DNA of 64,000 bases from Syngnathus acus (GCF_901709675.1 NC_051100.1:8032786-8096785); one strand, 5' to 3'; counted from the stretch's first letter, positions 32,958 to 45,200 are shown. Notes: generated by a model not told the origin, from the letters alone. Program-made: numbers and translations.

Positions 32958-35900
32958 ATGGACGGAGGGTTGAGCATTACTTTAATATCAGTCGCAATGT
33001 TTGTCGGTTCTTTCTTACTCGGATTCATCCCTCTGTTGTTTCGACTTTCGGCGGTAAGTCCTTAATTCACGCTACAAAAAAAGACGCATGTGTTTTGTGT
33101 TTTTTTTGCTAGTACGACGACAAAACAAATGTGTTGACTTGTGTCCTTATACGGACATTTGGGTCAAAATTGTCCCTTTTCGTGGCTTTAAAGTTAAAAA
33201 TACGCGTGTGGTTTTTTTTTTTGCAGAGAAGCCTGCACTTTGTCTCCATTCTGGGTGCAGGCTTCTTGTGTGGAACAGCCCTTGCAATCACCATCCCTGA
33301 AGGAGTGGGCTTAATGCAACAGTCCTGGACACACCACAATGGTTATTATCATATAGCTTGTCTTGTCATGCATATGGCTTTATTTGGTATCCCTATCTTC
33401 TGCAGCTTCTGCTCTGAACAAAACCTCCAGAGAAAGCTCCCCCTCACCTCAGCTGTATATTGGAGTGTCTTTGACGTTGGGCTTCACCTTCATGTTTGTG
33501 GTGGATCAGCTGGCGAGTTACTTTGCCATGTGTGGTAAGTTGACATTTGAATTTGGCAGAATTCAGTGGCGGCAAATGTGGGGACGAACCTGACTTGATC
33601 CACCTTGCAACTGTAACGTGTATAGTACACGGCTGTTCAGAATCACTAGTGACATTATGAATGTAATTCACCATACTTTGCCTTCATCATACTCAGATTT
33701 TAGGTTTTCAATGCAGGTCACTGTGTGACTGCATGTCATTGGCACGATCACAATATTGAATGTATTTTGTCATTTCAGGACAGACAAATCCCAACAGCGA
33801 CGCCATCACAGCCACACTGGGACTGGTTATTCATGCCGCAGGTAAAACAGCAATATTAACATTTGTTTGCCTCTGACACATCTCACATTTCAGTACACGA
33901 GGGCAAAGGGCCATCACAAAGTAATGACCTCATGTGAGTCACTACGTGTACTTTTTGTGCTCTCGTAAACCTTTGCGTTATAGCGGTGAGTCTCAACTGG
34001 TGAGTCGGACGTTAAACGTGGTCGTAAAATATTACCGGGTTTCCAACAGCACCGACATGTAATGTTTTGAGGGAATGTGTAGCATGCAATTGAAGTCATT
34101 TTGTACTAGAGATAGTCTGTTAAAGGCTATACTTAAGGTAAATATAGACACAAATTATGGACTGTTGGATTCTGTCTTCCATACCGATTTGTATAATGTG
34201 GACACCGCTTTTATATTTTCACAAAGAGACAGATAAAAGTTTGACTTGGTTGTTTAATTTCATGCCTCAGGTTTGATATCCAGCACAAACAGAACTAAGT
34301 AAATAAACTTAAAATAAATGTTGGCCTTGGCGGTCAGCACCCTCTGAATGTTTGCTGCTTTTTGTGTTTTGCATTACAAATAGCTGATGGATTCGCTTTG
34401 GGTGCAGTGGTAGCCACGGGCCAGGTGACTGTGCAAGTCATTGTGTTTTTAGCTGTGATTCTACACAAGGTGAGATTATCACAATGAGAATGTATGCAGC
34501 ATTCAGGACTGTTGTGGAATTGTACAACAATCCCACTTGGAGCTAGCTCACAAGGTTAAATTCTTAAATCTTCGAGTGACAGTTAAACAACAGCTTTGTT
34601 CGAGGAAAGTAGTCAAACCTGTTCTTATTTAATGTTTGGTTTGACCTTGTTACCAAACAACGTCATGATGAGATTAAATTTACGAACACAATTATATACC
34701 GTAATTTTCGGACTATAAGTCGCACCGGAGTATAAATCGCACCAGCCATAAAATGCCCAAAAAAGTGAAAAAAAAAACATATATATGTATATAAATCGCT
34801 CCTGAGTATAAGTCGCCCCCCCACCCAAACTATGAAAAAAAACCGCGACTTATAGTCCGAAAATGACGGTACTTCTTTGCATAACTTGTCACGAATGCTT
34901 CATGGCTGAAGTTATTAAAAATAAGTTGTTAAAAATATATAAAGCCGACCTACTCCTTTGGTGCAACTTTGTGGACTGCCATTCTGTGGTGTCACGTAAC
35001 TGCACCTTCGGGTAGTCAAGGAAGCCCATTTTCCCTCGCGCTTGTTAGAAGTTTCTTGTCAGAGACTTTACAACATCCTGGAATGCAGCCTAACAAAGAC
35101 TCCATTTTCATGTACATTTCAAGTGACACTCGAAATATGAATGCATGAAATCAGCTTGCATAAGCGTCGAGTCGACAGCGTGTAGCGAGAACACGCAAGT
35201 AAATACGTACATAACAATGACAGACATAAAACAATATGCAATGTTTAGTGGGTCTGATATTTACTGCTGTTTGTTGGCAATTATTTTGCTAATTTAAAGT
35301 TTTTGCTATAGTTTAGATTTACTGAGTTAACACCACCATTGGTATTGTGACTAGCCCCCTCCAATGTTTATAATTGCCATTATAAAGTTGAATTTTGTTT
35401 ATTTTTTTATCCCAAAACCATTTGATAGAATTTCAAACTCTTTTTTATTACCCTTGCTGACAAACAAAGATCTAAAGTCAGGATCTATCACTTCAACATG
35501 ACACGCTTACTACTTTCCTATTAGCCACTACTTTGGTGCTATGTTGTATGATGTTATAGAAAAAGGACAAAATACATTAATAGGTATGTTTTTTTTTTCT
35601 CTCAATAAATAGCTAACATAAGTTCAACGGGGAAAAAAAATGCCAACATGTGAATAGTGAACAGACATGGCTGTATTTCAATGGCATTACATTGACAAAA
35701 AATATTCACCCTTGTCTATTAGGCTCCTGCAGCTTTTGGTTTAGTTGCCTTTCTGATACATGCGGGACTGGAAAAGAAGTCCATCCAGGGACATTTGTTG
35801 GCCTTCTCAGCTGCAGCACCAATTGTTGCCATTGCGACATACTTCATACTGCACGCGGTAATACAGCCCAAACCAGTTCTTTTCCCTCTGACATTCTACA

Positions 35901-36171
35901 ACAGACTGCTACATTGATTGGAAATGTGTTTTGTTGCCAACAGACTTGCTCGTCATCTCAAAACCAGCTCAGTGCAACGGGTGTCGGTATGCTTTTCTCG
36001 GGTGGGACCTTCCTCTTTGTGGCCACGGTGCACGTTCTTCCCGACATCATCAGCGGTAACAGTCACAGTCAGCCCAAGCAGCAGAGCCACTTAGGCCTTA
36101 AGGAGAGCGTCACTCTTGTTCTCGGCGTTGGCCTTCCTGTGTTGCTGGCTGTGGGGCTTCACGATGACTGA
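32958..36171 (+). CDS. slc39a9: ZIP9-type zinc transporter (SLC39A9-like), 7 exons, 283 aa, short cytosolic loop
   Basis: Zinc importer of the ZIP family. Mammalian ZIP9 acts at Golgi and plasma membrane and has been reported as an androgen receptor. Exons: 32958-33053, 33227-33341, 33406-33534, 33779-33841, 34384-34469, 35723-35857, 35944-36171. The start is [19 protein letters not shown]. Recognisable blocks are [20 protein letters not shown] (helix 2), [18 protein letters not shown] (helix 3), the metal-site helices [11 protein letters not shown] and [13 protein letters not shown], and [19 protein letters not shown]. The zinc-coordinating His and Asp are kept. The length is about 24 residues below human (307) because the His-rich loop between helices 2 and 3 is replaced by a short Ser/Asn/Gln stretch. 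The exon-2 donor (GTTATT) is weak. It could be a diverged paralogue rather than the main slc39a9. Confidence 0.93.
34697..34871 (-). mobile_element. 175-bp palindromic MITE, copy 2, reverse orientation
   Basis: Same length, ends and internal order as the element at 10753-10927 but reversed. It is TA-bounded, and its last repeat has one change (GACGGT instead of TACGGT). It sits in the intron between ZIP9-like exons 5 and 6 (34470-35722), which otherwise holds nothing recognisable. Confidence 0.88.
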
Positions 36172-37347
36172 GAAGGAAGGACTCAATAGTCGAAACTGAG
36201 CATTTCTATAGTTAGAACTTACTCAGAATGTGAATCTTGACTGAAGTTGTCACCAAACTGACATGCCAAGGAGAGAAATCAAAGACTGCATTTCAGGATA
36301 TCACATCTATCCTGAGAACGTAATCTGGATGCTGGTCACAGGCATGATTTTTGCCTTGGGGACAAATGGGTTTATGTACCACTAGATGGCGCTAATAACT
36401 GACAAAATGTGGATTAGTTCTTAAAGTCACTGGCGGAGCTAGGATTTTTTTATTGGGTGGGGGCTGTAGCCGGCCCATGGATATCTCAGGTGGTCTGCAA
36501 AGCAAATTAAAAAAAAACGCTGATAAAGATTCATCATATGTTCCGCACGGGGACGTGGACATGATGAAAAAAAAATGTTGAAAAAAAAAAATCAGAAAAG
36601 ACCCAAAAGTCAATTATGTGGGGTCTGACTTCTGGGGGTCCAATCATATTTAACAGGGGTCGGGGGGCAGTGCCAACCCTGCACCCCTCTAGCTCCGCCA
36701 TTGCCGAAGGTACATTAATAAAAAATTCCAAAATTTAAATAGAGCACCCCAGACATTACTGCAAAGAGATCTATGTTTACTTGCTATTTAGCCCTGCCAA
36801 TTATTTTCACTACATTATTGTAGGTGCTTTGAGGCACTGCTATGACATCAGGTTTTATCTGTCCATAACCTAACTGTCTGTAAGCACAATTGTTTTTTTT
36901 TTTTAATTTTCTAATCAAAACACTTTCTGAACAAGCTGCACTTTTTTATCGAGTTTGAAACAACGAAAGATCTGTAGAAAAATATTTTTGATGCTTACCA
37001 GCACATTTGTGTAAATGTAACTTCAACATTGCTATCCCACGTGGCACAATGATGGAACAGTTTGTATCCAAGTATGAGTAAAGCATGAGGAAACGTTTAC
37101 ATTTTTGCATTTAATTTATTTTTTTTAAAAAAGGCAGCGTGTTAGAATGTAATCATCATACACACCACATTGCAGGAACTAGCGCGAATGACAGCAAACC
37201 AGAAATATTTGACAATTATAGAAACAGCATTTCCTGTAATTATCCTTTCCTGTAGTCACATAACTGTCACTGACAGAAGATGTATAAACACACTACAGTG
37301 GAAAACCTACCAAGTTGGATTTTACTAGAGTGTGTGAAGATGTCATT
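36172..37347. other. Spacer between ZIP9-like (+) and ccdc177 (-) 3' ends
   Basis: Contains the hAT-like element at 36428-36703 and poly(A) signals. An AATAAA for ccdc177 appears on the minus strand as TTTATT near 37118. No PLEKHD1-like gene lies here although human has one at this point. Confidence 0.5.
36428..36703. mobile_element. 276-bp hAT-like MITE
   Basis: Ends are inverted repeats: CACTGGCGGAGCTAG on the left and CTAGCTCCGCCATTG on the right, with two mismatches (one internal). CA...TG termini and the GGCGGAGCTAG word are typical of hAT-derived fish elements. No coding capacity, and no target duplication recognised. Confidence 0.75.
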
Positions 37348-39045
37348 TCAGAGGTTCATGCGACTGATGGAGGCGGCCAGCTGAGCTTCCTGAGCCATCT
37401 GAGCAAACGAGCGACTTTGTGTCTGCTGCCTCGTTCGCTCCCTCAACTGAAACGACGCCATCGCCTGCTTGTGCGCTTCCTGCCGTGCGTGTTCGCGCTC
37501 TCGGAGCAGCCTCTCACTCCTCCTCTCCTTGATGGCGACGCTGCTCTCCCTGACCTTTCTCACCGCTTCCTCCTCTCCCTGCAGGCTCTCTTGTAGTCGG
37601 CGGTGACGCAGCCGCCTGAGTTTGTTGTGCTGATGCGTTTGCTGGGCTCTTTTCCTTTGCTGCGCCCACGTGTGCTCGGTGGCTCTCTGCGCGCGCTGCT
37701 GACTCAGCTGGACCAGGAGATGTTTGTGCGTGTGCTGCTGGATGCTGTGCAGCTTGGCCCTGAGTTGCGTCCTCAGCATCTGCTTCTCCACCTGGGCAGC
37801 CCGTTCCTGCAGCTCCAGAAGCCGAGTCTCCACGTCACGAGCGTGTTTCACACGTGAACGCCGCATCTTCCTCTCAAGTGCGTCCCTCAGACGTGTCTCC
37901 TCATCCTCCATCTGTTTTTCCACTTGCTGTTTTAGGAGGATGTGGTGTAGCAGCTCCTTTCTGTTTTCCTGCTGGAGACGCTTCTTCTCCTTCTTCTCCA
38001 GCCGCAATTTTCTCCTCTTTGCTCTCTGCTCCCTCTCCATAGCTACCTGTCTTTCCTTGTCTCGCTGCCTTTTGTCCACCTTCTCCATTTCTTTCAGCAT
38101 GTTCTCCTGGCAGAATTTCCTCACCTGTGCATCCTTTTGCGCAGCTTCCATCTGTCCTCTCCGCTGTGCCTCCACCTGCTCCTTCAGCCTCTTCCATCGC
38201 TCCTCTTGCAGCATCACCTCCCTTTTGAGCTGTTTTGCTCTCTCTTCTTCCCGACGTGCTCTCAGCCTCCTGCGGGCCTCCAGCTCCTCATGCCAGCATT
38301 GCACACTCTGCATCAGCTCCTGCATCCTCCTTTTCTCTGCCTGCGTCTGCCGGACCTCCTCCTGCCTACGGGCCTCCTCTCGCTCCTCGTCCCTCCACTG
38401 CTTATGACTGAGGCGGTCCTCCTCTTCCTGGTGTTTTATCAGCATGAGAGCTGCAATCTTGCGGTCGGTCTGCGATATTGGGACACACATTTCCCTCCGA
38501 ATGTCTTCAGTGAGCCTTTGTAGTTTTATTTGGATATCCGGATAGTGTCTGAGGTCACCTAGGCTGCAGATTGTGTTCCTGTCTGGTTCTCCTGCAGCAG
38601 AGCAGGATGTTTTACTCACACATTTGTGCCTAATACAGAGATCTGCATATGGAATAGGAGCTGTTGTCTTATAAATAATGATGTCATCCTTCAGCTTGGT
38701 GTCATGTCTCGTTTCCCGGCTTGAGATTTTCTTAGTGCTCGGCCACCTGGCAACCTGCCGGATAATCCGCTCCCTCTCATTTCGGCACATTTGCAGAAGC
38801 GTCCTTCTCTGCCTGTCATAGGATTCATGCATAACTTTCACTTCTTCCAAAGGCAAGTCACACTGCTCAGACAATAAATCATTCAGCGATTTCATCAGAA
38901 GAGCAACAGGTTTGATGCCAAGTCGTGCACAGGACTCCAAGGAGCGAGGGCTTGTTAAAACATACCTGCTATTTTCTGCATCAACAGTGTCAAAGTTGTT
39001 CAGATCCAAGTGAAGTGGGGGTGTAGATGACCTCAGCTCCCCCAT
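37348..39045 (-). CDS. ccdc177: Coiled-coil domain-containing protein 177 (intronless, 565 aa)
   Basis: Function is not established in the family. A single uninterrupted frame encodes an N-terminal conserved block (LHLDLNNFDTVDAENSRYVL followed by TSPRSLESCARLGIKPVALL, residues about 11-51). A second conserved patch follows (SLGDLRHYPDIQIKLQRL and DRKIAALMLIKHQEEE, about 160-215). After that comes a long Arg/Glu/Gln-rich coiled coil (about 215-540) and a conserved C-terminus (SRSFAQMAQEAQLAASISRM). These blocks match the order in mammalian CCDC177, which is about 140 residues longer because of low-complexity inserts. The start is the first ATG of the frame and begins the conserved region. The gene lies next to a ZIP9 gene as in human 14q24. 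Long antisense frames are codon-bias shadows. Confidence 0.95.
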   Translation of the reverse strand: MGELRSSTPPLHLDLNNFDTVDAENSRYVLTSPRSLESCARLGIKPVALLMKSLNDLLSEQCDLPLEEVKVMHESYDRQRRTLLQMCRNERERIIRQVARWPSTKKISSRETRHDTKLKDDIIIYKTTAPIPYADLCIRHKCVSKTSCSAAGEPDRNTICSLGDLRHYPDIQIKLQRLTEDIRREMCVPISQTDRKIAALMLIKHQEEEDRLSHKQWRDEEREEARRQEEVRQTQAEKRRMQELMQSVQCWHEELEARRRLRARREEERAKQLKREVMLQEERWKRLKEQVEAQRRGQMEAAQKDAQVRKFCQENMLKEMEKVDKRQRDKERQVAMEREQRAKRRKLRLEKKEKKRLQQENRKELLHHILLKQQVEKQMEDEETRLRDALERKMRRSRVKHARDVETRLLELQERAAQVEKQMLRTQLRAKLHSIQQHTHKHLLVQLSQQRAQRATEHTWAQQRKRAQQTHQHNKLRRLRHRRLQESLQGEEEAVRKVRESSVAIKERRSERLLREREHARQEAHKQAMASFQLRERTRQQTQSRSFAQMAQEAQLAASISRMNL

Positions 39046-39529
39046 ATTGAAACAAAACCTACGCTACCTGACTGCAAAGGTGCACAGAAGAGCCTAAAAG
39101 TGTACTATGGCTCAGTCGGTTCTTTAGCGCGGCAGGGTCATGAAGGGATTAGTTTGTCCATGTGACCAGTCTATTGCCTATCCTCAGAAATAAAATGAAA
39201 GAAATTCCTCTCATCACCTGAAATCAGCATTAGAAAAAAATTTAATGTATGAAACAAAATTAGCAAAACAAACAAAAAAACTACGCACCTTTTTCAAATG
39301 CGAGCATCTGAAAGTGATTTGGGACCCTTGAGGTTGCCATGGCAAGGTAAACGTCATTACAGACGAGCGCATTTGTGGCGTCCAGCTCGTTCTACAACTT
39401 TTATTACAGCGCCACCTACCGTCCATTTAATTCGTGGCGGACCGAGATATTTTTAAGTTGATAATTGGGCGAGATGTGGAACACCTCAATGACCTCCGGA
39501 TCCCAAAAACAATTCCAGCGTGAGGATGG

Positions 39530-39710
39530 ATGGACAGACTTTGAAAACCCTAACACTAGTTTGAAACCCTACTCCGAAACCTTAAGACCTAGTTTGAAAC
39601 CATACCCCAAGTTTGAAACCCGACTTTGAAAACCCCAACACTAGTTTGAAACCCTCACCCTAGTTTGAATCCCTCCTCTAAACTCCCAACCCAAGTTTGA
39701 AATACTGTCT
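39530..39710. repeat. Degenerate AGTTTGAAACCC tandem repeat
   Basis: The word (C/A)TAGTTTGAAACCC, or a near match, recurs about seven times at irregular 20-30 bp spacing, separated by ACCC/CCTAA words. It lies upstream of ccdc177. Unit and boundaries are approximate. Confidence 0.75.
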
Positions 39711-40739
39711 GCTGCTTCTTGGAGCATTTAAAGGGACATGCACCTTTTATTCTGCTTACTCTGCCCCCCCCCCCCCCTACTTTTCCTCCACAGCCGTGCC
39801 ACAGTGTGCCTCTCTCTCTTCATCTGATGCGAGGATTCGATGCATCCGAGGCTGAAAAGCATCACTTCCCATCTTCCGCTCATTTGATTAGGCAGGATTC
39901 CTTATGTAATATCGATTTTTTTTTTTTTATATATACAACCATGGCTTGAAATAATGTTACAGATGCACCACAGGCAATGCAACATCGAGTCACTTCGATG
40001 CGCACGTTTTCAAAGCTCTTGCTGCCCTGGCAATGCTGTGGTTGAGCGACGAGGATGCAGTTCTGCAGGAAGGTGCTTTGCAAGCCTTGTAGCGCCAGAG
40101 TCACTTCACCAGAAGAGGACATGGAATACAGGATGGGGGGCTGCATCGGAATTTCACCAAGACAGGTAAATTGCGGACAAAGCTGCTGTGTAGCTGTGTC
40201 AATATCTGTGAGAGAACAGATGGCAGTCATTTTAAAGGCAAAGAGAGAAGATGGTGCTGCGGAGGACGATTCCATGTTTTTATGGCTTGCTTGGCAAATT
40301 GACACTCTTTTGTTAATAAAATAGATGTAAATGGACATTTTGACCAAGGCAATGCAGTGTTGAAAACATACTGTGGAAAATGCAGTCAAGATTTATATCT
40401 GAAACCTGCACACCTGGAGACTTTCCAGGTGGCAGAAGATAGAAATATGAATATTTGCATGCTCGGAGAGCTTCAGGTACAAAAGAGCAAGATTGCTGCA
40501 TTTTGAAAAGGGGAGGAGTTAAAATCTGGCTTTGCTACAAGCTATTAGTTTGTTTGTATAGATGGCAACAGGTGGATACACAGGTTAATTGTATTTTCTC
40601 TGCCATTTGTGAAATTGTTCTGCATGTCATTATATGTCGCTGGCAAAGATAGAAGACGCACAGCGTGTTGTAAATAATATTTTTTTGCTGCAATTAGGTG
40701 AGATTGGATAATAATTTCCAGTGGTAAACCTTTCACCTC
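39711..40739. other. Intergenic, ccdc177 upstream side
   Basis: Includes a C13-type run near 39764 and short open frames on both strands without family features. The frame on the minus strand at 39880-40389 has no recognisable domain. Confidence 0.45.
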
Positions 40740-40996
40740 AGCTCCGGTTCTGTCCCCTCCCTCCCCTCGACCCCATTACTCTCCTCCTTCGGTCCAGCAT
40801 TCACCTCAGGCCACCCATCAACCCCCTTTAGCGCCCGCTCCCCACCTGCTCACCCCACGTGGGATGCAAAAATAGCATCAGAGAAACTGAGGCTCCACGC
40901 AGGAGACGACAGAACTTTAGTCAGACTGTAAACAGACTTGGGAAGCTCGTGCAAGCTTGAAGGGGATTCAGGGGACATCATTTCTCCTTAACGACG
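40740..40996 (+). promoter_or_regulatory. tacc2: Probable upstream tacc2 promoter and non-coding exon
   Basis: A pyrimidine-rich stretch (TCCCCTCCCTCCCCTC and similar) precedes a putative exon of about 120 bp ending ACGACG with a consensus GTGAGT donor at 40997. It would splice to the acceptor CCTCAG near 42213, directly before the first coding exon. Transcript evidence is needed to confirm it. Confidence 0.45.
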
Positions 40997-42291
40997 GTGA
41001 GTAGCAAACTGCTGCTCTTTGGTCGCTGTGCTTTACACTTTAGGAAGTATGAGGAAGATATTAAGGTAAAATATGGACTGATTTTTCTCAGTTGTTGTCG
41101 ATGCAATGGGAATTTGTCATTTTATTACTACCATGCAGAATGTTTATTATTACGCTTATAAACAATATTGTACTTTGAGAATATTGTTATCAATAGAAGT
41201 GTTTAGAGGTACACAAGTGAAGGGCTAACATACATGACAGTAAATGCCATGTTTGGAGTTCATGTCGAATGGTCAGTTATGACAGCGGTCATCATCCGAT
41301 ATATAACTGTTGTGCTTTTCGTCGTGGAAAAAAAGCTGTGAAATGCAACCACTACTTAAAGTGCGTACACAATTACGCCGTGGCGGCTGAAATTACACCC
41401 CTTTTATCCAAATAGCAAACAGGCTAGAGCGGAAAAGTGTTGCCACGCCACAGAATAAACACAGCACAAAACACACATTATAACTGTGTAATGTTCCTAT
41501 TAATAATAATAATATGCACTCACTAACATCTAAAGGCCCAAATACAATATAATAACATTTAGACAAATGCAGTATCTCAGTGATTTTGGCCAAGGTCAAT
41601 GAGGCTCATTTCTGACAGTTAACAAGAAAAATATTCATGAATATGTCAGTGATTTTATAAAAGGAAATATTGTCGTCACTGCTATAGCATTAGCTCCCAT
41701 GAGATTGTGCTTTTGTTATACTTCTAATTATGAAGCGTTCACAAAACTGGGAGGAAACAGTCATACAGAAGAGTACAAGGCACTGTATCTATTTATAAAA
41801 TGTAGCATATCCAGGTCAATGCTTTCTAATTGTGCATGCGCACTTTTAAGTACGAGTATCAGCCGTGCGCAAACAAGCCTCCCTGCGGGATGAGTGCAGC
41901 TACAGAGTTGCAATACAGAATACTGACCAAGCCAATATTCTTGCACACATACACATCCTCACTTACTCAAGGCATTTTATTTTCAATGCAGTGGAGAAGA
42001 ACTCTCTTCAATGTATGTTTTTGTATAATTGCACATGTTCCTCTGGCTTCCAGATTGTACTGAGGGTTGTTAAGGTTGCACTTTGGCCTGAGCTAGTAGT
42101 CGGCTCCATCCCAATTTTCTAATCTCTAAAACTACATGTGCATTCATTCACACATTCCATTCTCTGTCTACTGCTCTAATCCTGTGGAAAAGGCGTTCAC
42201 TGAGGGACCTCAGCTCGTCTGCACGTTTTGTCTCGCTGTGTTGAGCCTGAGAAGGCCCGGAGGGTCCTTGTGCCGCTCGGCCTGATGAGAC

Positions 42292-45200
42292 ATGGGGAAC
42301 GAGAGCAGCACGACTGAGGCTTTGGTAAGACACACGCAAGAGATGCGTTTGCTGTCATGCTTAGCACTACTCCCTCTAATACTACCAATACAAATACTAC
42401 TATTAGTCCTACGAGCAATACCAATAATTCTACTACCACTACCCCCACTAAAGAAAACTTTAACTAGGGCCTACTACTACTACTACTACTAATAATAATA
42501 ATAGTAATAATGATGCAAATTCCATTATATCTTCTACTATTAAGTTACTCTTTAATACTCCAACATTAATACTATTGCAAATGAAAGCACAGGTTCATTG
42601 CTTTTGTGCCTTTGTGAAGTATCAATTTGTTAAATGTCGGTAGATATTTCAAGACTAAATCTACTGTCGTACTCCTATGTGTTTTGTCAGGCTGCTTTGG
42701 AAGGATGTATAATTGTAGCTAAAGAAACGTACCCACATGTGACTCAAACCCTGCAATTGGAATTCTGGATTATCCTGATGAGATTAATGCAAATGGGCCT
42801 CTTAAACAGTCGAGGGCCCCACACAATTGTATTTTACATGGTGTGCTAGGGAAAACAATAATGCATACTTTTACTAATAATGTCAGCAGAGCTTCCTCTC
42901 CTCACAAAAATCTTGAACCACACTAATTTTGTACTTTCAGCCAGAAGAGGGCGCTCCTGAACATGTTGTTCTGTTCCCACCCCAAGAAAATCACAGCGAA
43001 CCCTTGCAGGTACTAAAATAAAAAGCATGGGGGGTTTGTGTTGAGTGAAGATACTTCATCAGCTTTGCTTGCAGAGGTACAAAATAAAATTTCCCAAAAG
43101 TACTCTCTCAAAAATAATGCTGTTTCATGCTTCAGAAATTTCGGCCTGCATCAAGTAAAATATGTCAAACATTAAATAATCTGCGATTTGCTCCTTCAGT
43201 AATATAGTTTTTTCATGCTATCACAATGATAAAAATGATAATAGTTTAATAGTATAAATGTATTTAATTAATTTACTTGAGAATCCCCAATGACGCGTTT
43301 TAGTGTATTGATTAGGGAAATGTGTTGTCGTGATGTCACATTCAAACAAAGCCAATTAAGACATGAGATAATGGACCTAAATTATCGTATGTGTGTGTGT
43401 GTGAGTGTGTGTACTAAAAGCATCTTGCAGTGCAACTTGATCCTCTCCTGGGGGGGCTGGGGGCGGGCACCACAGGCTTGCCCCTTGGCCTAATTCCCAA
43501 TATTCACCTGCAGGACCTCTCACAGTTTGTCAGACAGTGCATGACAAACCGCAGCAAGGGAGGATGGGGGGAGGAGAAACAGAAGTGGGAGGAGGAGGGA
43601 GGAGGAAGAGTGCTCAGTTGGAAGGGGGAGGAGAATTCCCGGCCCTCCCCTGTTGTCAGCCAAGTGATTCAGCAGCAGGGTTGAGGAGGCGCACTGGAAA
43701 TTTAGAAGGGAGGAGGCGGGCAGAAAGTAAGAGAAGGAGGAGCTGGTGTTTTCCAAAAGACCGAGTCAAGGAGAGAAGGAGAGCGGCTGCATGTGTTGCA
43801 GCATGTTTGTGTCTTCCAAAACAGAAGCGGCATGAGTACAGTGTGTACATTATAGAGACAGAGCGGAATCCTGCAAAATATTGAGTAAGTACACCATCAA
43901 ACTGTTCACTTTAATGGGTTCAATTTTCAAGGATCTGTTTGCGTCTAGTGCGCAAATAAAGGCCTGTTTTACTACAGTCACATGTGAAACATGACATTTG
44001 TTTACACAGTGCCAATGACATATTGCGTCATTATTTGCTTTCAGTTTGGTTCAAGTGAAATGTTTTGTTGTTTGTGTGTTTAGGATTATCTCAACAAGCA
44101 ATTAAATAGTTTCATCCAGTACTGTAGATGTAGATGGAATTAAAGGGCTGTTTGTGTTGCAGTCACCTTGTCTGTGCCTTTCATAGTGCTGAGTGGACAG
44201 TTACAACTTGTGACATTTAGCTGCTCTTCTGTAAGACTGATGAGACTTTAAGTCGCATCAGCAACACAAACTCACCGGACGTGTTATTGGGTGCCATATT
44301 TAGAAATCTAACTTAGCCTTGATTTTTAATAATGTGGTTTTGGGCTGTTGTGTGCACTGCTGGTTCTCATAAGTAGTAGTTTCTAACCAACTCTGTTGGG
44401 TGCAGGAAAACATTACAAGTAGTCAATAGATGGTTGATGGACGATCATAATTAAAATGTAAAATTCTGACTTGCAGTTTTGTAATAAGTATTGGACATAA
44501 CTTGGCACAAACAAAACTAATTATGGTCAGGTGACGCTAGTCGCCTCACCACACCTTAACCGAAATGCATATTTGCATTTGTTGACTTCAACGCCACCTC
44601 AGAGATGGCAACGTGAGGAAGGTGAGAGACCTTTGTGTACCTGAAACACAGGTTGTTTACATCACACATTACCAAGTGTTGTACTTTTAGGCTGCAGGTG
44701 TCATTTAGATAGCTGCTGGTAGTGTAAATAGTCACTCCAACAATTTCCTCCAAATAAAAACATTAAAGATAAAAAAATCTAGTCAACTCTGGGATTTTCC
44801 GCTAAATGTGACTTCTACTCTTAAAACAATAAATTTGCCACGATGACAAGTGTTTTTCCACTCGTGGATAAAACAGGGTGCTGTAATTATGTCACTTTTG
44901 TTTGATTCAAGTACTCGTTTAAATGTCATGTTGACTTCAATAGAGGTGTGGTGCTTTTCTTTTTTTTCTTTTTTTTATAAAAGCAAACTGGGAAGGTGTA
45001 GTGGGCTATCAGTTACTGGTAAATACTAGCTGTGCATCTCTGCAGGCGATACACACAAGGCTTTATTGTGTTTCCTAACACATGGGTGGAGTAATTTGCT
45101 CATCTTTGTTTGCATTGAAGCTGCTGCAGGTGTTTGTTCATTTTCTGCAAGATGCAAACACGTTAAAGGGATTTGGCACATATGTAAACAGGGATGGTCC

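Noticed and set aside
33131-33538. 135-codon unspliced frame over ZIP9-like exons 2 and 3
   Set aside because: Past 33341 it leaves the transporter frame; helix 3 ([10 protein letters not shown]) is only recovered by splicing 33341 to 33406.
37724-38407. 227-codon + strand frame rich in Ser/Cys/Phe
   Set aside because: Antisense shadow of the Arg/Glu-rich coiled coil of ccdc177.
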